Assembly: GCA_030840415.1 (NCBI GenBank) | Contig: JAVEEO010000562.1 | Span: forward strand, 1-18,067 | Direction of reading: 5' to 3' | DNA: 18,067 nt | DNA from: Pseudonocardiales bacterium | Lineage (GTDB): Bacteria; Actinomycetota; Actinomycetes; Mycobacteriales; Jatrophihabitantaceae | Part shown: piece after piece, positions 12,712-18,067 of the stretch | How the letters are laid out: every line of letters starts with the position of its first letter | Position numbering within the stretch: the stretch's first letter is position 1 | Position numbers and translations under genes: made by a program | Notes under the pieces: generated by a model | Told to the model about the DNA's origin: nothing | Seen by the model: only the letters and a program-made list of their open reading frames with translations | Databases searched by the model: none

Positions 12712-13620
12712 GTGACCGAGCCGCTCCCGGAGCCGATCTCCGACGTAGCCGTCCTCAGCCCGGAACTGGTGGAGGCGATCGGCGCGCTGGCGCGCCAGAG
12801 CCCCGATGCGGCCGACACGCCACCGCTGAGCGAGCAGACCCTGCTGCGGCTGACGGCCGGCCCGCCGGTCCGCCACCTGGTTTCCCAGCAGGACGACACG
12901 CTGCTCGGCTACGCCCAGCTCGACCCGACCGGGACGGCCCACACGGTGGAGCTGGTGGCCACCGATCCGCTGGCGGCTACCGAACTGCTCGAGGCGGCCG
13001 GCCGGCTGGTCGGCCCCGCCGGCCTGCGGCTCTGGGCCCACGGGCGCAACAGCGTCGCCGCCCAGGCTGCCACCCAGGCCGGCTGGCAGCCGGTACGCAC
13101 CCTGCTGCAGCTGCGGCGCTCGCTGACCGACCTGCAGGACATCGCCGACGTGGTGCTCGCCGAGCCCCGGCTGCCCGACGGCGTCCGGATCCGGACGTTC
13201 CGTCCTGACTTCGATGCCGACGCCTGGCTGGCCGTCAATGCCCGTGCCTTCGCCAGCCATCCCGAACAGGGCCGCTGGACCCGGGCCGACCTCGACGACC
13301 GGATCGCCGCGCCGTGGTTCGATCCGGCCGGCTTCCTGCTGGCGGTGCGCGAGGACCAACTGCTCGGCTACCACTGGATGAAGGTGCACACCGACACCCC
13401 CGAACCGATGGGCGAGGTGTACGTGCTGGGTGTCGACCCGGCGGCCCAGGGACTCAAGCTCGGCAAGGCGCTGCTCGGTGCCGGCCTGCGCTACCTGCAC
13501 GAGCGGGGCCTGAGCACCGTGCTGCTCTACGTGGAGGCCGACAACGCCCCTGCCCGGGCCCTCTACGAGAGGCTCGGTTTCACCGTGTTCGCCCGCGACA
13601 TCCAGATCGCCGCGGGCTGA
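12712..13620 (+). CDS. mshD: Mycothiol synthase MshD (tandem GNAT)
   Basis: This 302-residue protein has two GNAT acetyltransferase domains, the layout of mycothiol synthase. It transfers acetyl from acetyl-CoA to Cys-GlcN-inositol, the last step of mycothiol formation. The N-terminal domain (about 1-140) is degenerate. The C-terminal domain (about 155-300) has AFASHPEQGRWT, WFDPAGFLLAV, LLGYHWMKVH and the acetyl-CoA motif V237-Y-V-L-G-V-D-P-A-A-Q-G-L-K-L-G252, then LYVEADNAPARALYERLGF. Together these are nearly diagnostic. Start: GTG 12712 is preferred because the ATG at 12685 lies within glnR and adds an unlikely [15 protein letters not shown] at 12699-12704, 7 bases before the GTG, might be a -10 for a leaderless transcript. 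It marks the organism as a mycothiol-producing actinobacterium. Confidence 0.95.
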   Translation: MTEPLPEPISDVAVLSPELVEAIGALARQSPDAADTPPLSEQTLLRLTAGPPVRHLVSQQDDTLLGYAQLDPTGTAHTVELVATDPLAATELLEAAGRLVGPAGLRLWAHGRNSVAAQAATQAGWQPVRTLLQLRRSLTDLQDIADVVLAEPRLPDGVRIRTFRPDFDADAWLAVNARAFASHPEQGRWTRADLDDRIAAPWFDPAGFLLAVREDQLLGYHWMKVHTDTPEPMGEVYVLGVDPAAQGLKLGKALLGAGLRYLHERGLSTVLLYVEADNAPARALYERLGFTVFARDIQIAAG

Positions 13621-13638
13621 GGTCACCAGCCGACAGTC

Positions 13639-13660
13639 GTTAACGTCCCGTTAACCGAGC
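13639..13660 (+). promoter_or_regulatory. PHO-box-like 11-bp direct repeat upstream of pstS
   Basis: GTTAACGTCCC (13639-13649) and GTTAACCGAGC (13650-13660) are head-to-tail 11-bp units. The 11-bp period and a GTT-xx-C(C) start match the direct repeats bound by PhoP (or RegX3-type regulators) in actinobacteria, where GTTCACC is the core. A third, weaker unit may follow at 13661. The site lies 110 bases upstream of the pstS start and would activate the operon when phosphate is low. Confidence 0.55.
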
Positions 13661-13769
13661 ACTTCCCGACCGGCTACCTGACCTCCTTACCGTTGCCCTT
13701 GTCAACGATTCGAGGCTGTGCTCGGCGCCCGCCGCAGCAGAGCCCAACGAACCACGAGAGGGACTATCG

Positions 13770-14918
13770 GTGTCGATCACCACCCGCACAGGCATTCTGG
13801 CCGCACTCGCGGCAGGCGCCGTCGTGCTGACCGGCTGCGGTTCGGACAGCGGTTCCAACAACAGCTCGGACACCAGCTCGTCGGCCAATGCCGGCGGCGG
13901 CACTTCGGCCAGCTCGTCCTCCACCGGCGGTGCCGACTGCGCCAGCGGCTCGCTCAAGGCCGAGGGCTCGACCGCGCAGAAGAACGCCATGGAGCAGTGG
14001 ATCAAGGACTTCCAGGGCAAGTGCAGCGGTACCACCATCACCTACAACGGCACCGGCTCCGGTGCCGGCGTCTCGAACTTCATCGCCAAGCAGGACGACT
14101 TCGCCGGTTCTGACTCGGCGCTGGACCCGGCCAAGGACGAGGTCGCCAAGGCCACCGCCGCCTGCGGCTCGCCGGCCCTGGACCTGCCGATGGTCACCGG
14201 CCCGATCGCCCTGGCCTACAAGGTGAACGGCGTCAAGGACCTCACCCTGACCCCGCAGCTGATCACCAAGATCTTCCTCGGCAAGATCACCAGTTGGGAC
14301 GACCCGGCCATCAAGGCGGCCAACTCCGGCGCCTCGCTGCCCGCCACCAAGATCACTGTTTTCTACCGCGGCGACTCCTCGGGCACCACCCAGAACTTCG
14401 AGAAGTACCTGGCGGCCAACGACCCCGCCGAGTTCACCGCCAAGCCCGACAAGGACTCGTCCAAGGCCGGCTTCGCGGGCCAGGGCAAGACCGGCTCGCA
14501 GGGCGTCCAGCAGGCGATCGGCTCGACCGAGGGCAGCATCGGCTACGTCGAGTGGTCCTTCGCGGTCAGCGGCAACCTCGACACCGCCAAGGTCGACAAC
14601 GGCGGTGGTGCGGTGGAGCTCACCGCCGACAGTGCCGGCGCGGCGGTGGCGGCCGCCAAGGTCGCCAGCAACGGTGGCAAGGACCTGACGCTCAAGCTCG
14701 ACTACGCGACCAAGACCTCCGGGGCGTACCCGATCATCCTGGTCACCTACGAGATCGTCTGCTCCAAGTACGCCGACGCCAAGATCGGTTCCCTGGTCAA
14801 GTCGTTCCTGACCTACACCGCCGGCGACGGCCAGGCAGCCTTGCAGGACCTGGGTTACGCACCGCTGCCGACCGAGATCCAGAGCCAGGTGCAGGCCGCG
14901 GTCGCCTCGATCAGCTAG
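13770..14918 (+). CDS. pstS: Phosphate-binding lipoprotein PstS
   Basis: This 382-residue substrate-binding lipoprotein is part of the high-affinity phosphate transporter. A lipoprotein signal (MSITTRTGILAALAAGAVVL) ends in the lipobox L20-T-G-C23, so Cys23 is lipidated and the protein is held outside the membrane. A Ser/Asn/Gly-rich linker (about 24-55) follows. The mature domain has the PstS-typical SLKAEGSTAQKNAMEQWI, ITYNGTGSGAGVSNF, DDFAGSDSALDPAKDE and the phosphate-contact segment FYRGDSSGTTQNF. The ending TAGDGQAALQDLGYAPLP is also characteristic. GTG 13770 was chosen because it begins the signal peptide and has GAGAGGGA just upstream. It is the first gene of pstSCAB, following a PHO-box-like repeat, and a strong hairpin separates it from pstC. 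Confidence 0.96.
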   Translation: MSITTRTGILAALAAGAVVLTGCGSDSGSNNSSDTSSSANAGGGTSASSSSTGGADCASGSLKAEGSTAQKNAMEQWIKDFQGKCSGTTITYNGTGSGAGVSNFIAKQDDFAGSDSALDPAKDEVAKATAACGSPALDLPMVTGPIALAYKVNGVKDLTLTPQLITKIFLGKITSWDDPAIKAANSGASLPATKITVFYRGDSSGTTQNFEKYLAANDPAEFTAKPDKDSSKAGFAGQGKTGSQGVQQAIGSTEGSIGYVEWSFAVSGNLDTAKVDNGGGAVELTADSAGAAVAAAKVASNGGKDLTLKLDYATKTSGAYPIILVTYEIVCSKYADAKIGSLVKSFLTYTAGDGQAALQDLGYAPLPTEIQSQVQAAVASIS

Positions 14919-14946
14919 TACGTCCGCACGTTCGCCAGCAGTACGG

Positions 14947-14981
14947 TTCCCCGCCGGACGGCCCCTCCGTCCGGCGGGGAA
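14947..14981 (+). terminator. 15-bp hairpin between pstS and pstC
   Basis: TTCCCCGCCGGACGG (14947-14961) and its exact complement (14967-14981) flank a 5-base loop. An outer TACGG (14942-14946) can pair with CCGTA (14986-14990). It starts 28 bases after the pstS stop. With no T-tract it may be a partial terminator or an mRNA-stabilising stem, which would allow much more PstS than PstCAB to be made. Confidence 0.65.
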
Positions 14982-15025
14982 TCGGCCGTAGTAGTAGAGG
15001 TTGTTCCATCCGAACAGCACCGACG

Positions 15026-16162
15026 ATGCCGAAGCGAGACAGCAGAATGGATCGGACACCGTCTGACACCGGTACGGCCCGGCTCGCCGATCCGCCCGAG
15101 CGCTCGAGGCCGGCGGCGGCCGGATCGCAACCAGCCGACCGGCATGCCCATGCGCCCGTCATCGGTTCCAGCCAGCCGGCGGCGATCCCGTCCGACGACG
15201 AGCCGGTGTTCGGCGCTGGCACCCTCGGCGGCCGGGTCGGGCCGGCCCGGTTCGCCGACCGGGTACTCGCCGGTCTCAGCTCGGGCGCCGGCGCCTTCCT
15301 GGTGCTGCTGATCGGGCTGGTCACCGTCTTCCTGGTGATCCGGGCGCTGCCGGCCATCACCGCCGACAAGTCCAACTTCCTGACCGCCCGCACCTGGGAC
15401 GTCGGCGGCGACACCCCGGACTTCGGAGTGCTGCCGCTGCTCTGGGTCACGGTGCTCATCTCGCTGGTGGCCATGGTGTTGGCGGTACCGGTCGCGATCG
15501 GGATCGCCCTGTTCATCTCGCAGTACGCACCGGCCCGGGTGGCCCGCCCGGTGGCCTACGTGATCGACCTGCTGGCCGCGATCCCCTCGATCATCTACGG
15601 CGTCTGGGGAATCGCGGTGCTCGCGCCGAAGATCCAGCCGGTGGCCGACTGGTTGTCCCGGCACGCCGGCTGGATTCCCCTGTTCAAGGACTACAACGTC
15701 AAGGGCGGCACCATCTTCACCGGCGGCGTGGTGCTGGCCGTGATGATCCTGCCGATCATCACCGCGATCGGCCGCGATGTCTTCGAGCGCACCCCGCGCG
15801 CCAACATCGAGGCCGCCTGGGCGCTGGGCGCCACCCACTGGGAAGTGATCCGGCTGGCGGTGCTGCCCTACGGCCGGCCCGGCCTGGTGAGCGGGGCGAT
15901 GCTGGGCCTGGGCCGGGCACTCGGTGAGACGATCGCGATCACCCTGATCCTGTCGAAGGTTTCCAACGCCGGCGCATTCTCGTTCTCGATCTTCAACGGC
16001 GGCGAGACGTTCGCCTCCAAGATCGCCAACAACGCCGCCGAGTTCAATAGCCCGGCCCAGACCGGGGCCTACATCGCCGCCGGACTGGTGCTGTTCGTGC
16101 TGACCTTCGCCGTGAACGCCGCTGCCCGCTGGGTGGTCAACCGCCGCAAGGAGTTCGCATGA
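15026..16162 (+). CDS. pstC: Phosphate ABC transporter permease PstC
   Basis: This 378-residue integral membrane protein starts at ATG 15026; ATG 15047 is equally possible and neither has a clear ribosome site. Residues 1-85 are hydrophilic and longer than in many PstC proteins, with Pro/Ala-rich sequence and VFGAGTLGGRVGPARFADRV just before the first span. The membrane part begins with GAFLVLLIGLVTVFLVIRALP. Later come WVTVLISLVAMVLAVPVAIGIALFIS and the permease signature EAAWALGATHWEVIRLAVLP with GLGRALGETIAITLI, the EAA loop that contacts PstB. The last span precedes AARWVVNRRKEFA. PstC pairs with PstA to form the channel that imports phosphate delivered by PstS. Its TGA overlaps the pstA ATG by 4 bp. 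Confidence 0.95.
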   Translation: MPKRDSRMDRTPSDTGTARLADPPERSRPAAAGSQPADRHAHAPVIGSSQPAAIPSDDEPVFGAGTLGGRVGPARFADRVLAGLSSGAGAFLVLLIGLVTVFLVIRALPAITADKSNFLTARTWDVGGDTPDFGVLPLLWVTVLISLVAMVLAVPVAIGIALFISQYAPARVARPVAYVIDLLAAIPSIIYGVWGIAVLAPKIQPVADWLSRHAGWIPLFKDYNVKGGTIFTGGVVLAVMILPIITAIGRDVFERTPRANIEAAWALGATHWEVIRLAVLPYGRPGLVSGAMLGLGRALGETIAITLILSKVSNAGAFSFSIFNGGETFASKIANNAAEFNSPAQTGAYIAAGLVLFVLTFAVNAAARWVVNRRKEFA

Positions 16163-17091
16163 CGAGCCTGACGATTCCCGGCCCGCTGGCCGCCGCACCC
16201 GGCTCGGGATGGCGCAAGGCCAAGGACCGGATCGCGACCACGGTGATCTACGGCAGTTTCCTGCTGGCGCTCGTCCCACTGGTCTGGCTGCTGTGGACGG
16301 TCCTCAGCCGCGGGCTGCATGCCATCACCTCCGACGGCTGGTTCACCGGCAGCCAGCGCGGCATCACCTACCGCGACGGCGGCGGCGGCGCGCTGCACGC
16401 GATCGTCGGCACCGTCGAACAGGTCGCGTTGTGCACGGTTATCTCGGTGCCGATCGCGCTGCTGGTGGCGATCTATTTGGTCGAGTACGGCCGCGGACCG
16501 CTGGCCCGGGCCACCACCTTCATGGTCGACATCCTCACCGGCATCCCGTCCATCGTGGCCGCGCTGTTCATCTACGCCGTCTTCGTCACGAGCTTTTCCG
16601 GCCAGCGGGCCGGCTGGCTGGTCTCACTGGCCCTGGTGATGCTGATGATCCCGGTGGTGGTCCGCACCACCGAGGAGATGTTGCGGCTGGTGCCCAACGA
16701 GCTCCGCGAGGCCTCATACGCCCTCGGCGTGCCCAAGTGGAAGACCATCGTCAAGATCGTGCTGCCGACCGCGATGAGCGGGATCATGACCGGCATCGTG
16801 CTCGGGGTGGCCCGGGTGGCCGGCGAGACCGCTCCGCTGCTGGTGCTGGTGGGTTACTCCCCCAACGACAACAGCAACCTGTTCAGCGGACCTCAGGGCT
16901 CGCTTCCGGGCATGATCAAGGACCAGTTCGGAAACCTGGGCAGCACCACCATCCTGCGCGGCGGCCACAAGGTGAGCGTGCACTACGCGGCCGACCGGAT
17001 GTGGGGCGCCGCGCTCACCCTGATCCTGCTGGTGATGGCGCTGAACCTGCTGGCCCGGTTGATCGCCAGCCGCAGCAAGGTCTCCTCCTGA
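16159..17091 (+). CDS. pstA: Phosphate ABC transporter permease PstA
   Basis: This 310-residue permease partners with PstC. ATG 16159 overlaps the pstC stop (ATGA), giving translational coupling. Spans are visible at about 29-50 (GSFLLALVPLVWLLWTVL), 88-110, 120-145 (TFMVDILTGIPSIVAALFIY), 150-170 and near the end (LTLILLVMALNLLARLIA). The EAA-type loop is LREASYALGVPKWKTIVKIVLP, followed by GVARVAGETAPLLVLVG. A periplasmic stretch, DGGGGALHAIVGTVEQ, is characteristic of PstA. Length is normal for the family. The gene is followed by 63 bases without a gene before pstB. Confidence 0.95.
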   Translation: MTSLTIPGPLAAAPGSGWRKAKDRIATTVIYGSFLLALVPLVWLLWTVLSRGLHAITSDGWFTGSQRGITYRDGGGGALHAIVGTVEQVALCTVISVPIALLVAIYLVEYGRGPLARATTFMVDILTGIPSIVAALFIYAVFVTSFSGQRAGWLVSLALVMLMIPVVVRTTEEMLRLVPNELREASYALGVPKWKTIVKIVLPTAMSGIMTGIVLGVARVAGETAPLLVLVGYSPNDNSNLFSGPQGSLPGMIKDQFGNLGSTTILRGGHKVSVHYAADRMWGAALTLILLVMALNLLARLIASRSKVSS

Positions 17092-17154
17092 GCCGCAGCG
17101 CTCATTCGGCACCCCGCTCGTATCCTCGAAGTAACCACCAAGGAGAACCACCCA

Positions 17155-17934
17155 ATGGCCAAGCGGATCGACGCCCGGAACCTCAACATCTACTACGGCA
17201 AGTTCCTGGCGGTGGCCGACGTCGACTTCACCATCGCGCCCCGCTCGGTGACCGCCTTCATCGGCCCGTCCGGCTGCGGCAAGTCCACCGTGCTGCGCAC
17301 CATCAACCGGATGCACGAGGTGATCGCCGGCGCCACGGTGCAGGGTGAGTTGCTGCTGGACGGCGAGGACATCTACGGCGCGGACGTCGATCCGGTCAAC
17401 GTCCGGCGCACCATCGGCATGGTGTTCCAGCGACCGAACCCGTTTCCCACCATGTCCATCTACGACAACGTGGCCGCCGGCCTGAAACTGCAGTCGTCCC
17501 GGATGAAGCGATCCGACCTGGACGTGGTGGTCGAGAAGTCGCTGCGGGCCGCCAACCTGTGGGACGAGGTTAAGGACCGGCTAGCCAAGCCCGGCGCCGG
17601 CCTGTCCGGCGGCCAGCAGCAGCGGTTGTGCATCGCCCGGGCGATCGCCGTGGAACCGCAGGTGCTGCTGATGGACGAGCCCTGCTCGGCGCTGGACCCG
17701 ATCTCGACGCTGGCCATCGAGGACCTCATCCAGTCCCTGAAGCAGAAGTACACGATCGTGATCGTCACCCACAATATGCAGCAGGCGGCGCGGGTCTCGG
17801 AGAGAACCGCCTTCTTCAACCTTGCAGGCGTGGGCAAGCCCGGTCAGCTGGTGGAGATCGACGAAACCCAGAAGATCTTCTCCAACCCGACCGAGAAGGC
17901 CACCGAGGATTACATCTCCGGCCGCTTCGGTTAG
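17155..17934 (+). CDS. pstB: Phosphate ABC transporter ATPase PstB
   Basis: This 259-residue ABC ATPase powers phosphate import through PstC/PstA on the cytoplasmic face. Walker A is G37-P-S-G-C-G-K-S-T45, the Q-loop is in VFQRPNPFP (90-98), the ABC signature is LSGGQQQR (150-157), and Walker B is [13 protein letters not shown] (170-182). The switch histidine lies in [11 protein letters not shown]. The FQ(R/K)PNPFP stretch and the DALDP-like CSALDPIST are typical of PstB (called PhoT in mycobacteria). ATG 17155 has AAGGAG about 9 bases upstream. A 63-base gap after pstA suggests it may have extra regulation but is most likely still within the pst operon. Confidence 0.96.
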   Translation: MAKRIDARNLNIYYGKFLAVADVDFTIAPRSVTAFIGPSGCGKSTVLRTINRMHEVIAGATVQGELLLDGEDIYGADVDPVNVRRTIGMVFQRPNPFPTMSIYDNVAAGLKLQSSRMKRSDLDVVVEKSLRAANLWDEVKDRLAKPGAGLSGGQQQRLCIARAIAVEPQVLLMDEPCSALDPISTLAIEDLIQSLKQKYTIVIVTHNMQQAARVSERTAFFNLAGVGKPGQLVEIDETQKIFSNPTEKATEDYISGRFG

Positions 17935-17969
17935 GGAATAAGTCGCGCGCCGCGCCGGTCGTAGCCACC

Positions 17970-18067
17970 ATGGGTAAGGCAGTGAGGTTCGATCGCTACG
18001 GCGGGGTCGACGTTCTCGAGGTGCGTGACGTGCCGCGTCCCGTCCCGAACGCCGGCGAGGTGCTCGT
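17970..18067 (+). CDS. Zinc-type/quinone oxidoreductase-like protein, 5' part
   Basis: ATG 17970 begins MGKAVRFDRYGGVDVLEV followed by RDVPRPVPNAGEVLV, cut by the window edge after 32 codons. This is the characteristic N-terminus of medium-chain dehydrogenases/reductases of the quinone-oxidoreductase branch (NADP-dependent oxidoreductase family): the ...F..YGG.DVL...D.P.P.P..GEVLV pattern. Catalytic and NADP-binding residues lie beyond the window, so substrate and zinc dependence cannot be judged. It begins 35 bases after pstB on the same strand without a clear ribosome site, and is probably unrelated to phosphate uptake. Confidence 0.68.
   Translation, partial: MGKAVRFDRYGGVDVLEVRDVPRPVPNAGEVL

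Noticed and set aside
13764..16279. Long minus-strand frames (431 and 454 codons) opposite pstS and pstC
   Set aside because: They are shadows of high-GC genes; the plus strand carries unmistakable PstS and PstC motifs.
1..18067. CRISPR array or insertion sequence
   Set aside because: No regularly spaced repeats of CRISPR size and no transposase motif or paired terminal repeats were seen.

Overview
The window comes from a high-GC actinobacterium. Most genes are strongly GC-biased at third positions, with GTG starts, ATGA overlaps and leaderless-looking starts. The right-hand three quarters carries a conserved actinobacterial neighbourhood: the Fur-type regulator and YgfZ, nitrobindin, the SseC-like DUF1416 protein and thiosulfate sulfurtransferase, GlnR, MshD and PstSCAB. 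As far as I recall, related genes lie in comparable order near glnR in Mycobacterium tuberculosis and Streptomyces coelicolor. I cannot name the genus with confidence.

Layout. (1) Bases 1 to about 3900 look like an accessory block with visibly lower and more mixed G+C. It holds the tail of an unknown gene, a small GntR-type repressor, a small membrane-anchored protein broken by a 5-bp tandem duplication, a FUSC-type membrane protein, and an orphan protein with a PD-(D/E)XK nuclease signature. (2) Bases 3948-6252 (minus strand) hold an NADPH:F420 reductase-like protein, YgfZ and a Fur-family regulator; the last two overlap by 4 bp. (3) Bases 6310-7440 form a second odd patch. It contains an 11-codon ORF buried in a strong RNA fold that ends in a terminator, a consensus promoter with a hairpin-rich leader driving an unrecognised Cys-rich protein, a 17-bp perfect bidirectional terminator, and a ribbon-helix-helix gene with an in-frame TGA. 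(4) Bases 7441-9753 hold nitrobindin, a 32-aa membrane peptide, a DsrE-like protein, SseC (DUF1416) and sulfurtransferase. Upstream of the sulfurtransferase (9890-9964) lies an unannotated leaderless 24-aa Cys-containing leader peptide behind a clear promoter. (5) Bases 10103-11871 (minus) hold a membrane protein and an alpha/beta hydrolase, overlapping by 4 bp. They are divergent from glnR (11922) and mshD (12712). (6) Bases 13639-17934 hold a PHO-box-like repeat followed by pstS, a hairpin, pstC, pstA and pstB. A zinc-type/quinone oxidoreductase-like gene starts at 17970 and runs off the end.

Together the conserved part covers nutrient scavenging and redox homeostasis: phosphate uptake (Pst), nitrogen control (GlnR), mycothiol synthesis (MshD), sulfane-sulfur handling (sulfurtransferase, SseC, DsrE-like), heme/NO-related nitrobindin, and metal or Fe-S upkeep (Fur family, YgfZ). 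The most interesting observations are the Cys-codon leader upstream of the sulfurtransferase and the small-ORF/RNA element at 6310-6467. All functional statements come from reading motifs; no searches were run.
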